A DNA stretch of 64,000 nt from Solirubrobacterales bacterium (GTDB lineage Bacteria > Actinomycetota > Thermoleophilia > Solirubrobacterales > Solirubrobacteraceae): positions 1-64,000 of the forward strand of contig DAHUYL010000126.1 in assembly GCA_027315255.1 (NCBI GenBank), written 5' to 3'. Each line of letters opens with the position of its first letter. Position 1 is the first letter of the stretch. The notes under the pieces were generated by a model, which had not been told where the DNA came from, ran no database searches, and saw only the letters and a program-made list of their open reading frames with translations. The position numbers and the translations under genes were made by a program. Of this stretch, positions 46,743 to 55,516 are shown one piece after another.

Positions 46743-48694
46743 CACCACCAATTGCACCACCCGCTCCGGGCGCCGGAGCGGGACTCGCGCCACCGGGGAG
46801 CAGTCCCCCGGGAGCGGCAGCCGACCCGACCGGCCCGCCCTTTGGGAGCATCCTCGACTCGGCCCGGACCGCATCTGCGGAAGGCCTCAAGGAAACCGGC
46901 ACGAAAGCCGGGGACCGCCGAAACAACGACTCGCACGACGCTCCCGGTGGGACAGGCGCGACGAGCGGGCCACATCATCCAGCAGCCGATGCCGCTCACG
47001 GTGGCGCCGACGGCGGGCAGTCGCCATCGGCCGTCCCAGCTGCCACCACGGCGCCGGTCGCTGGTGGCGCCGCAGGCGCCGGCAGCGATTCCTCTCCGAG
47101 CGCCGCTGGCAACGCGGCCGCAGGCGCGGTCGCAGCGGCGAGCGTGATCGGCGCGATCGGCGCAGCACATGCCGCCGGAGGGACCATCGCGGCCGGCGCG
47201 ACGAGCGCAGCGGCCGGCGCGACGAGCGCAGCCGCCGGCACCGCAACGGCACGTGCCGCCGGCACGGTTGCGAGTGGAACTTCGACCCGCGGGGCAGCGC
47301 GCGCGGCCGGCGGGTTCGGCGCCGCACCGGGGCCGGGCGGCACCGCCGGCGTGGATGCCAAGGTGGGCGCGGACCCCAAGGTGGGCGCGGACCCCAAGGT
47401 CGGCGCGGACGCCGGCGCTGGCGCAACCGATCGTTCGCCGGGCTCGGCGAAGGCCACGCCCGGGTCCGGCGCGAGCACGGCCGCCCGCAAGCAGGACTCC
47501 GCCACCGGTTCGACCGGCACCGGTTCCACAACCGCTCCGAGCCGCGCCGCGGCCGACGGCCGCACCGCGGCGCCGGTGGATGCCATCGACGGCCGCAACG
47601 CCACAGCCGCCACTCGCGGTTCGACCGGCCCCGCCTCCGGCACGCCCGGGCATTCCGGGTCGGTTGCGACGCCCGGCGGGACGGTGTCGCGGGCGGCGAC
47701 GGCAGCCACGATCGGCGGCGGCAGGACATCGGGTGCGGCAGCGGCCGGTTCCGCACCGGCGGCCACGGCCGCGGGCGCGAAGGAAGCCGGCTCCCCACGG
47801 ATCTCATCGACGAGCAAGCAAGCGACCTCGACCCTCAACGCCGCATCCGCCACCTCCGTGGCGGCGCGGGCGGCCGCGGGCGCTCGGGCCGATACGGGCG
47901 GCCACGCCTCCGGCGAGCGCGCAGACGCGCGCGGGGGGGCGGCCGGCGCTGTCGCCGTCACAGGACGTATCTCCGACACAGGACGTATCTCCGACACAGG
48001 ACGTGTCGCCGACACAGGACGTGTCGCCGACCCCGCCGGTCGCGCCGGCGTCCATGGCACGGCCCGGGCCTCGGACGGCCCTGCCGGACACCCGGGCTCC
48101 GGAAACTCGGCGAGCCCGGGCTCGAGTGCTGCGCAGCCGTCGCCCTCGGGGGCCTCGGCGGTCGGCCCGGGCGCGGCGACCGTGAGCGCGGCACGCACCG
48201 GTGTGGCGACACGCGCGGACACGCTTCCCAACGCGGTTCGCCTCCGAGATGCGGCCGATGCCGTGCGGGCGACGATCACCGCCGCTGCTCGAGCAGGGAG
48301 CAGCGCCGCCCGGATCTCGCTGTACCCCGACACGCTGGGCGGACTGCGGATCTCGCTCACGCAGACCTCGCAGGGTCTGCTCGCGCGCGTCGCGGCCGAC
48401 CACCCTGAGGCGTTGCAGGCGCTCCAGCAGAGCGCCGGAGAGCTGCGCCAGTCGCTCGAGCAGAGCGGCCTGACGGTGCTGCGCCTCGAGATCGACGGCT
48501 CGGGCGCCCAGCAGGCCGGCGGCTCCGGCGCCCACGCGAGCGGCTCCGGTGGACACGGCTCGGCCGGCTCGGGCGACGGCCGGGACGAGCGGCGCGACGG
48601 CGCGAACCGCGACGAGCCGCTCGACAGCGTCGTCCCGAGCTCACCGGCGACCGCCGGGCATCGGAACGGATCCCTCGTGAACGTGCTCGTGTGA
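46739..48694 (+). CDS. fliK: flagellar hook-length control protein FliK
   Basis: Long Ala/Gly-rich N-terminal region and C-terminal RISLYPDTLGGLRISLTQTSQGLLARVAADHPEALQALQQSAGELRQSLEQSGLTVLRLEI. Confidence 0.9.
   Translation: MTPPIAPPAPGAGAGLAPPGSSPPGAAADPTGPPFGSILDSARTASAEGLKETGTKAGDRRNNDSHDAPGGTGATSGPHHPAADAAHGGADGGQSPSAVPAATTAPVAGGAAGAGSDSSPSAAGNAAAGAVAAASVIGAIGAAHAAGGTIAAGATSAAAGATSAAAGTATARAAGTVASGTSTRGAARAAGGFGAAPGPGGTAGVDAKVGADPKVGADPKVGADAGAGATDRSPGSAKATPGSGASTAARKQDSATGSTGTGSTTAPSRAAADGRTAAPVDAIDGRNATAATRGSTGPASGTPGHSGSVATPGGTVSRAATAATIGGGRTSGAAAAGSAPAATAAGAKEAGSPRISSTSKQATSTLNAASATSVAARAAAGARADTGGHASGERADARGGAAGAVAVTGRISDTGRISDTGRVADTGRVADPAGRAGVHGTARASDGPAGHPGSGNSASPGSSAAQPSPSGASAVGPGAATVSAARTGVATRADTLPNAVRLRDAADAVRATITAAARAGSSAARISLYPDTLGGLRISLTQTSQGLLARVAADHPEALQALQQSAGELRQSLEQSGLTVLRLEIDGSGAQQAGGSGAHASGSGGHGSAGSGDGRDERRDGANRDEPLDSVVPSSPATAGHRNGSLVNVLV
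47191..47232. repeat. 21-bp in-frame tandem repeat in fliK (x2)
   Basis: GGCCGGCGCGACGAGCGCAGC twice, encoding AGATSAA-type heptapeptides. Confidence 0.9.
47360..47413. repeat. 18-bp in-frame tandem repeat in fliK (x3)
   Basis: AAGGTGGGCGCGGACCCC x2 plus AAGGTCGGCGCGGACGCC (KVGADP). Confidence 0.92.
47960..48031. repeat. 18-bp in-frame tandem repeat in fliK (x4)
   Basis: ACAGGACGTATCTCCGAC x2 then ACAGGACGTGTCGCCGAC x2 (TGRISD/TGRVAD). Confidence 0.93.
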
Positions 48695-48769
48695 GCCGAG
48701 CGTGCAGCCGTCCGAGCCCACCGACACCGCGACCAACGACCACTTCGCCACCAAGAGAGACATGAGCAG

Positions 48770-49393
48770 ATGAGCACAGCCCCGATCAGCACCAACCCGA
48801 CCGGCCAGCCGATCCAGGGAACCGCCGGCACGACGATCCAGAACAGCAGCGCGAACCAGCTCGGAACGAACCAGTTCCTCACGCTGATGATGGACCAGCT
48901 CACGCATCAGGACCCGCTCAACCCGACCGATCCGCAGAACTACCTGGGCGAGCTCGCGCAGATGAGCGCCGTCGAGCAGGAGACGAACACGGCGCAGTCG
49001 ACCGCGCAGATCGCGTCGGCCTCGGCCGTGTCGGCGGCCGTCGGGCTGATCGGCGACACGGTCACATATGTCGACCAGTCGAGCGGCAAGCAGGTCACCG
49101 GAACGGTCCAGAGCGTCCAGGTCACCTCGAGCGGCCCGACCTTGACGATCAGCGGCGTGGCGGGGATCGCCCCCAGCACGGTCACCGGGATCACGAGCGG
49201 CTCGTCCGGCACGACCAGCGGCTCAACCGGCGTGCCAAGCCCGGCGACCGGCTCGACCGGCACCACCCCGACGACCGGCACCACCCCGACGACCGGCACC
49301 ACCCCGACGACCGGCGCGCGCAGCAACACCGGCGGCTCGACGAGCGCCGCTGGCAGCTTCTCCCCCGCCCCCTTCCCAAGGCCCGCGTCGTGA
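48770..49393 (+). CDS. flgD: flagellar hook cap/assembly protein FlgD
   Basis: LGTNQFLTLMMDQLTHQDPLNPTDPQNYLGELAQMSAVEQ. Confidence 0.94.
   Translation: MSTAPISTNPTGQPIQGTAGTTIQNSSANQLGTNQFLTLMMDQLTHQDPLNPTDPQNYLGELAQMSAVEQETNTAQSTAQIASASAVSAAVGLIGDTVTYVDQSSGKQVTGTVQSVQVTSSGPTLTISGVAGIAPSTVTGITSGSSGTTSGSTGVPSPATGSTGTTPTTGTTPTTGTTPTTGARSNTGGSTSAAGSFSPAPFPRPAS
49261..49314. repeat. 18-bp in-frame tandem repeat in flgD (x3)
   Basis: CACCACCCCGACGACCGG three perfect copies (TTPTTG). Confidence 0.93.
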
Positions 49394-49818
49394 GCCAGTT
49401 CATCCCGAACGCGGCGCTGCTGCCGCCGGGCGCGACAGGCGGCCCGGCGGGCGCCCCCGCGCCGGCGCGCACCACCCGCGCACCGGGCCAGGCGCCTGGC
49501 GCGCCGGGCGTGCCGGCGGGGCCGTCGTTCGCCGACGTGCTGGCGCAGCGCACGGCAACGGCGGAGGCCCCGAAGTTCTCCAAGCATGCGCTCGATCGCC
49601 TCGCCCAGCGCGGGATCGAGGTATCGGCGCCGACGCTCGAGCGACTCGCGGATGGAATCCAGCGGGCCGCGGCGAAGGGCTCGCGCAGCTCGGTGGTGCT
49701 CGTCGACGGGACGGCATTCGTCGCCGCCGTGCAGAGCAACACCGTGATCACCGCAGTTCCCGGAGAGCACATGCGCTCGCACGTGTTCACCAACATCGAC
49801 AGTGCCGTGATCGCCTGA
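49390..49818 (+). CDS. flagellar operon protein (TIGR02530 type)
   Basis: PKFSKHALDRLAQRGIEVSAPTLERLADGIQRAAAKGSRSSVVLVDGTAFVAAVQSNTVITAV. Confidence 0.87.
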   Translation: MSQFIPNAALLPPGATGGPAGAPAPARTTRAPGQAPGAPGVPAGPSFADVLAQRTATAEAPKFSKHALDRLAQRGIEVSAPTLERLADGIQRAAAKGSRSSVVLVDGTAFVAAVQSNTVITAVPGEHMRSHVFTNIDSAVIA

Positions 49819-49917
49819 TGGCGCCGCGGCTGACAACGGGTGTCCCCCACCGGGGCCACCAGGACCAGCGGCCGGACCCCGCCAGGGGAAGCCGCCTCGA
49901 AAGGAAGTGACGTAGTC

Positions 49918-50820
49918 ATGTTGCCAGCGATGTACGCCGCGATCAGCGGCCTCGAGGCTCACCAGACGATGCTCGACGTGACCGCCAACAACCTCGCCAA
50001 CGTCGACACGATCGGCTACAAGGCGGAGCGGACGACGTTCACCGCAGAGCTCGCGACGCTGTTGCAGAACGCGTCCGGTCAGACCGCCACCAACGGCGGC
50101 ACCAACCCGATGCAGTACGGCCTGGGCGTCCAGGTCGGGTCGATCGACAACGTCATGACGTCCGGCTCGATGCAGAGCACGGGCAACACGCTCGACGTCG
50201 CGCTCCAGGGTCAGGGCTTCCTCGTGGTCGGCGGCGGCGCGCCGCCCACGCCGAGCACGCCGCCGACCGCGCCGACGAACAACCCGTTCACCGCGGCGAG
50301 CACGATCCAGTACACGCGCGCGGGGAACCTGACGACCGACTCGGCCGGGTACCTGACGACCGCCAGCGGTCAGTACGTCGTCGGGTCGAACACCGCCGGC
50401 GGCCAACCGAACAACTACATCCTGATCCCGCCCGGATCGACGAACGTCGCGGTCGGTCCCAACGGCGCGGTCACCTACACCGACGAGAACAGCGCCGACA
50501 CGTCCACGTACGGACAGACGGTCACTGCGGGCTATGTCTCGCTCGCCGCGTTCCCGAACCAGGCCGGCCTCCTGCGCGAAGGCAACTCCAACTGGACGAC
50601 CACGTCCAACTCGGGGCCGCCGACGTACGGCACCCCGAACACCGGTACGTTCTCCAACACCCAGACGATCTCGGGCGAGCTCGAGCAGTCGAACGTCGAC
50701 ATGGCCAGCGAGTTCACCAACATGATCGAGGCTCAGCGCGGCTATCAGGCCAACTCGACCGTGATCAGCACAGCGGGTCAGATGCTGCAGACCCTTGTGC
50801 AAATGGCTCAGGCGGCGTAA
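49918..50820 (+). CDS. flgE: flagellar hook protein FlgE
   Basis: MYAAISGLEAHQTMLDVTANNLANVDTIGYKAERTTF; C-term SNVDMASEFTNMIEAQRGYQANSTVI. Confidence 0.93.
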   Translation: MLPAMYAAISGLEAHQTMLDVTANNLANVDTIGYKAERTTFTAELATLLQNASGQTATNGGTNPMQYGLGVQVGSIDNVMTSGSMQSTGNTLDVALQGQGFLVVGGGAPPTPSTPPTAPTNNPFTAASTIQYTRAGNLTTDSAGYLTTASGQYVVGSNTAGGQPNNYILIPPGSTNVAVGPNGAVTYTDENSADTSTYGQTVTAGYVSLAAFPNQAGLLREGNSNWTTTSNSGPPTYGTPNTGTFSNTQTISGELEQSNVDMASEFTNMIEAQRGYQANSTVISTAGQMLQTLVQMAQAA

Positions 50821-50835
50821 AACGGCTGACTGAAC

Positions 50836-51186
50836 ATGATCCCGCTCCACCGCCTCGGGCACCAGGCAGAGGAGTTCGCGCTCAACCCGGACCTGATCGT
50901 CACGGTGGAGGCGAACCCCGACACCGTCGTGACGCTCACGACCGGGACGAAGATCGTCGTCGCCGAGCCGCCACACCGCGTGGTGGAACTGATCCGCGAG
51001 TACCGCGTCGCCGTGCTGTCGGGTGCCCTGCAGCGGCGGCGCGGCGAGCCCGCGCCGCAGCCGCACGCGGTGCAGGCGCGGCGGGCGGCTCAGGGGATGC
51101 TGGTCGCAGTCGAACGGGGAACCGGCGAGGAGGCCGCAACCGCGGCCTCCGAGGCCGGTGCTCCGGCCGAGCACGAAGCCCGTTAG
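50836..51186 (+). CDS. flbD: FlbD family protein
   Basis: MIPLHRLGHQAEEFALNPDLIVTVEANPDTVVTLTTGTKIVVAEPPHRVVELI. Confidence 0.88.
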   Translation: MIPLHRLGHQAEEFALNPDLIVTVEANPDTVVTLTTGTKIVVAEPPHRVVELIREYRVAVLSGALQRRRGEPAPQPHAVQARRAAQGMLVAVERGTGEEAATAASEAGAPAEHEAR

Positions 51187-51195
51187 CTCCGGGAC

Positions 51196-51223
51196 ATAAG
51201 GTTTCCCAAGCCCCCGCCGATGA
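51196..51223 (+). promoter_or_regulatory. FliA/sigma28-like promoter, motAB-fliL-fliN operon
   Basis: ATAAG-N15-GCCGATGA; ATG 8 nt after the -10. Confidence 0.55.
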
Positions 51224-51230
51224 CAGGGGC

Positions 51231-52049
51231 ATGAAGCCTGCTACGGGCATCGGCATCGGCGTGGCCATGGCCGGGCTCTTGATGGGCGCGATCATGACCG
51301 GCACCAGCCCGGCCGCGTTCATCGACATCCCGGCGCTGCTGATCATCCTCGGCGGTACCGGAGGCGCCACCATGGCGAGCGTCGGGATGGAGGGGATGAA
51401 GCGGATCCCGACGCTGTACAAGCTCGTCCTCAGCGCCGAACCGCCCGACGTCGCGGGCCGGGTCTCTCTGCTCGTCTCGCTCGCCGAGCAGGCCCGGCGG
51501 GAAGGGCTGCTCGCGCTCGACGCGACCGTGGCGGACGTCGACGACGACTTCACCCGCAAGGGACTGCAGCTCGTCGTCGACGGGATCGATCCCGACCTCG
51601 TCCGCGAGGTGCTCGACGCGGAGATCGACGGGATGACGGCGCGCCACCATGCCGGCGCGGCGCCGTTCGAGAAAGCCGGCGGGTTCGCCCCGACGATGGG
51701 GATCATCGGCACCGTCATGGGGCTCGTGCACGTGCTCCAGAACCTCGCCGCGCCGTCGACGCTGGGCCCGGCGATCTCCAGCGCGTTCATCGCGACGCTG
51801 ATGGGCGTCGGCAGCGCCAACGTGATCTACCTGCCGATCGCGAACCGGCTGAAGGCGATGTCCGCCGAGGAGGTCGAGCTGCGGACGCTCACGCTCGACG
51901 GGATCCTCGCCGTGCAGGCCGGCGACAACCCGCGCGTCGTCGCGGAGAAGCTCAGCTCCTACATCGCGCCGTTCGAACGCGGCGGCGAGGACGAGCCGAA
52001 GGTCGCGAAGATGCGCGCCTCCGAGCAGGTCGACGCCGAGGCCGCATAG
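51231..52049 (+). CDS. motA: flagellar stator protein MotA
   Basis: IDIPALLIILGGTGGATMAS...FEKAGGFAPTMGIIGTVMGLVHVLQNL. Confidence 0.94.
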   Translation: MKPATGIGIGVAMAGLLMGAIMTGTSPAAFIDIPALLIILGGTGGATMASVGMEGMKRIPTLYKLVLSAEPPDVAGRVSLLVSLAEQARREGLLALDATVADVDDDFTRKGLQLVVDGIDPDLVREVLDAEIDGMTARHHAGAAPFEKAGGFAPTMGIIGTVMGLVHVLQNLAAPSTLGPAISSAFIATLMGVGSANVIYLPIANRLKAMSAEEVELRTLTLDGILAVQAGDNPRVVAEKLSSYIAPFERGGEDEPKVAKMRASEQVDAEAA

Positions 52050-52897
52050 TGCCCGCCAAGAGCAAGCGACGTGGCCCTGCCGTCGCGCACGAGAACGAGG
52101 AGCGCTGGCTGCTCACCTACGCCGACATGATCACGCTGCTGATGGCGCTGTTCATGGTTCTGTTCTCGATCTCGTCGGTCAACATCTCCAAATACGTAAC
52201 GCTGCAGCAGTCGCTCCGCGCGGCGTTCTCCGGCTCGATCCTCCCGGGCGGTCGCGCGATCCTGCAGTCCGGGTCGGAGTCGACCTCGGCGCACACGCCC
52301 GCGACCGCGGAGGTCCCGTCGATCATGCCGCTGACGCCGACCATCCCGAAGCCGATCAACCAGGGGCAGGGACAGACGGCGGCCAGCGCGAAGCTGCTCC
52401 AGGAAGCCCAGGCGGCCTCTCAGGAGCAGGCCGACTTCGTGGCGCTCAAGTTCCGGCTCGACCAGTACGCGCAGGCGCACGGGTTCGCCTCCCAGGTCTC
52501 GACCGCGATCGAGCACCAGGGGCTCGTGGTCACGGTGCTGACCGACCACCTCCTGTTCGACTCCGGCTCGGCGTCGCTCAAGCAGGCGGGCCAGCCGCTG
52601 CTCAACGAGATCGCCAACCTGCTGAGCATCGACCACCGCCATCCGATCATGGTCGAAGGGTTCACCGACGACGTGCCGATCGACACCTCGCAGTTCCCGA
52701 GCAACTGGGAGCTGTCGACCGCCCGCGCGACCACGGTCGTGCGCTACATGATCGGCCGCGGCGTGACCGCGAGTCGCTTCGGCGCGGCCGGCTATGCGTA
52801 CCTGCACCCCGTCGCCACGAACGCGACTCCGGCCGGGCGCGCGCTCAACCGCCGGGTGGAGATCGTGTTCGAACGGATCAATACATACAGCGGGTAA
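52049..52897 (+). CDS. motB: flagellar stator protein MotB
   Basis: EERWLLTYADMITLLMALFMVLFSISS plus OmpA-like VEGFTDDVPI...NWELSTARATTVVRYMI. Confidence 0.94.
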   Translation: MPAKSKRRGPAVAHENEERWLLTYADMITLLMALFMVLFSISSVNISKYVTLQQSLRAAFSGSILPGGRAILQSGSESTSAHTPATAEVPSIMPLTPTIPKPINQGQGQTAASAKLLQEAQAASQEQADFVALKFRLDQYAQAHGFASQVSTAIEHQGLVVTVLTDHLLFDSGSASLKQAGQPLLNEIANLLSIDHRHPIMVEGFTDDVPIDTSQFPSNWELSTARATTVVRYMIGRGVTASRFGAAGYAYLHPVATNATPAGRALNRRVEIVFERINTYSG

Positions 52898-52961
52898 GTG
52901 GTTCGGGCCACTCAGCCGATAACCCAGCTAGGACCGTCATGCCCAACGCCTCGATGAGCCA

Positions 52962-53393
52962 ATGAAGAAGAAGATCCTGATCGCCCTGGGAGTCGTGCTG
53001 CTGGCCGGCGGCTACGAGGGCTACACGATGGCGACCGCGAAGAAGCCCCCGAAGCTGCGGATCAACGGAACGATCTACATCCTGCCGAAGTCGTTCACGC
53101 TGAACCTCGCGGGCGGCCAGTACGCGACGCTCACGGTCGCCCTGCTCCTCGGACCCACCCAGTCGCAGGGGACGACCAATCCGAGCAACCCGCCGCCGAC
53201 CGGCTTCGGGTCGCTGCCGGAGGAGGCGGTGGTCCGCGCGATCATCACCAACGACCTCACGAATCAGCCGGCCGACACGCTGCTGTCGAACCCGGGGCGC
53301 GCCGGCCTCGAGCGCAAGATCCTCGCCGACATCGGCAGCCAGACCGACGACAAGATCACCGCGGTCTATTTCACCGACCTCGCCATCCAGTAG
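52962..53393 (+). CDS. fliL: flagellar basal body-associated protein FliL
   Basis: N-terminal TM, SFTLNLAGGQYATLTVALLL, VRAIITNDLTNQPADTLLS. Confidence 0.82.
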   Translation: MKKKILIALGVVLLAGGYEGYTMATAKKPPKLRINGTIYILPKSFTLNLAGGQYATLTVALLLGPTQSQGTTNPSNPPPTGFGSLPEEAVVRAIITNDLTNQPADTLLSNPGRAGLERKILADIGSQTDDKITAVYFTDLAIQ

Positions 53394-53408
53394 GAGGAGC
53401 TGCCTGCC

Positions 53409-53813
53409 ATGTCAGACACGGTCGACCTGCAACAGCTGGAAGGCACGCCGGCCACGCCCGCGGTCCCCGGGGCGCTCGAGCCACCCACCCCGGCCGCCGG
53501 TGCCGGCGGCGGCTTCCGCGATCTGCGACGCCTGAGCGAGGTGCCGGTCGACATCGCGGTCGAGATCGGCCGCGCGCGCATGACCGTCGGCGAGACGCTC
53601 GAGCTTCACCAGGGCTCGATCGTGACGCTCGACCGGATGGCCGGCGAGCCCGTCGACCTGCTCGTCAACGGCACCGCGATCGCGCGTGGCGAGGTCGTCG
53701 TGATCGACGAGCAGTTCGGGCTGCGCGTCACCGAGGTCCTCGGTGTCGGTGACACCGGCAACGGCAACGGCGCCGGCACGGTGGCGGTCGTCGAAGCCGA
53801 AGCGATCGTCTGA
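53409..53813 (+). CDS. fliN: flagellar motor switch protein FliN
   Basis: LSEVPVDIAVEIGRARMTVGETLELHQGSIVTLDRMAGEPVDLLVNGTAIARGEVVVIDEQFGLRVTEV. Confidence 0.93.
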   Translation: MSDTVDLQQLEGTPATPAVPGALEPPTPAAGAGGGFRDLRRLSEVPVDIAVEIGRARMTVGETLELHQGSIVTLDRMAGEPVDLLVNGTAIARGEVVVIDEQFGLRVTEVLGVGDTGNGNGAGTVAVVEAEAIV

Positions 53814-53844
53814 GCCGCGACCGGCAGCCCGGGGCCGCAACGGC

Positions 53845-53872
53845 CTAAAGCTCCGCCCCGGAGCGCCGAACA
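53845..53872 (+). promoter_or_regulatory. FliA/sigma28-like promoter, che operon
   Basis: CTAAAG start of CTAAA-N15-GCCGAACA. Confidence 0.6.
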
Positions 53873-53936
53873 AACCGAATAAGTACCCGCCCACCCCCCG
53901 CCGCCTCGGGGCTGCACAACTTCAAAGGGAGTCGCA

Positions 53937-54377
53937 ATGTCGGAGGAAACCCACGCTCGTCAACTCGTCGTGTTCACGCTCGGCTCCGAGCAGTACGCGC
54001 TGCCGATCGAGCACGTGCACGAGATCATCCGCTACTACGAGCCGCGCTCGGTCGCCTCGCAGATCGAGTGGGTCCGCGGCGTGATCAGCCTGCGCGGCAA
54101 GATCGTCCCGGTCTACGACCTGGCCGCACGCCTGCACCAGAGCTCGGAGCCGTCGGATCAGACGAAGATCGTGATCGTCGAGACCGGCGCCGAGACCGCC
54201 GGCGTGATCGTCGACGACGTCGAGGAAGTGCTGACAGTCGAGGACGCCCAGTTCGAAGATGTGCCCGGCGCCGACTCGGAGCTGATCGACGGAATCGCCA
54301 AGATCGGCGAGCGGTTGATCGTGCTGCTGAAGCCGTCGACGATCTTCGCCGGACTGGAGCTCGCGATCGCCGCCTGA
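53937..54377 (+). CDS. cheW: chemotaxis coupling protein CheW
   Basis: RQLVVFTLGSEQYALPIEHVHEIIRYYEPRSVASQIEWVRGVISLRGKIVPVYDL. Confidence 0.95.
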   Translation: MSEETHARQLVVFTLGSEQYALPIEHVHEIIRYYEPRSVASQIEWVRGVISLRGKIVPVYDLAARLHQSSEPSDQTKIVIVETGAETAGVIVDDVEEVLTVEDAQFEDVPGADSELIDGIAKIGERLIVLLKPSTIFAGLELAIAA

Positions 54378-54469
54378 CGCGTGCGCCCGGCCCTCGAGCC
54401 GGTGCGCTGATCGGCCGTCCATACGGCCAGCCGGCCTCCTGGCCACCCCCACTCGAACCCCAGCTTCCG

Positions 54470-55516
54470 ATGCCCGCCGCTGCGCCCAACACCGAAACCC
54501 CGACGCGCGTCGTCGTCGCCGACGACAGCGCGATGATGCGCCAGATCGTGTCGTCGTCGCTGACCCGGGCCGGCGTGCGCGTCGTCGGCAGCGCCCGCAA
54601 CGGCGACGAGGCGCTCGCGATCTGCGAACGCGAGCAACCGGATGCGCTGATGCTCGACCTGACGATGCCCGGCCTCGACGGCATCGGCGTCCTGCGCGCA
54701 CTGCGCCAGCAGGGTCGCTCCGACATGCCGGTCGTGGTCGTCTCTGCCTTCTCCCCCACCCAGGGCGCGCGCGCGGTCGACGCGCTCGCCGAAGGCGCGT
54801 TCGATCTGGTCGCCAAGCCCAAGCCCGGCGAAGGGCTCGACGGCTTTGCCGCGGCGCTGGTCGCCAAGGTTCGGGCCGCCGCGGCGGCCCGCGGGCGCGC
54901 GCGCAAGCCGAACGGCGGCGCGTTCTCGCCGCGGCGCAGCCGCACGACCCGCATCTCGCGCGCGGTCGTGATCGCGACCTCGACCGGCGGCCCACGGGCC
55001 CTGGCGGAGCTCGTTCCGAAGCTCCCGGCGCCGCTCGGGATCGGCACCCTGATCGTCCAGCACATGCCCCCCGGCTTCACGCGCTCGCTCGCAGCGCGCC
55101 TCGATCAGGCCTCCAAGCTGACCGTCGCCGAGGCCCAGGGGGGCGAGATCCTCGATCCCCGCGTGGCGCTGATCGCCCCCGGCGGTCGCCACCTCCGGAT
55201 CTGCGACGACGGCCGCACGCTGCTCTCCGACGAGCCTGAGATCGGGTCGCTGCGCCCCCGTGCCGACCTGACGATCGAGGACGCAGCCCGCGTGTTCGGC
55301 GAGCGGACGCTGCTCGTCGTGATGACCGGCATGGGCAGCGACGGCCTCGTCGGCGCCGCCGAGATCCGCCGGCGCGGTGGTCGCATCCTGGTCGAAGCCG
55401 AGGAGTCGTGCACCGTCTACGGGATGCCGCGGGCCATCCGCGAGGCTGACCTCGCCGACGAGGTGCTGCCGCTGGGCGAGCTGGCGCAGGCGATCGTCGA
55501 GGAGGCCACCGCATGA
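54470..55516 (+). CDS. cheB: chemotaxis methylesterase CheB
   Basis: RVVVADDSAMMRQIVSSSL receiver and VVIATSTGGPRALAELVPKLP...LIVQHMPPGFTRSLAARLD methylesterase. Confidence 0.95.
   Translation: MPAAAPNTETPTRVVVADDSAMMRQIVSSSLTRAGVRVVGSARNGDEALAICEREQPDALMLDLTMPGLDGIGVLRALRQQGRSDMPVVVVSAFSPTQGARAVDALAEGAFDLVAKPKPGEGLDGFAAALVAKVRAAAAARGRARKPNGGAFSPRRSRTTRISRAVVIATSTGGPRALAELVPKLPAPLGIGTLIVQHMPPGFTRSLAARLDQASKLTVAEAQGGEILDPRVALIAPGGRHLRICDDGRTLLSDEPEIGSLRPRADLTIEDAARVFGERTLLVVMTGMGSDGLVGAAEIRRRGGRILVEAEESCTVYGMPRAIREADLADEVLPLGELAQAIVEEATA

Noticed and set aside
47960-48031. Possible CRISPR-like array in fliK
   Set aside because: Units are directly adjacent without spacers and in frame; simple coding tandem repeat
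46996-48903. 635-aa minus-strand ORF and 338-aa plus-strand alternative-frame ORFs over fliK
   Set aside because: Low-complexity, antisense or out-of-frame to a recognisable FliK; typical of long spurious ORFs in ~70% GC DNA
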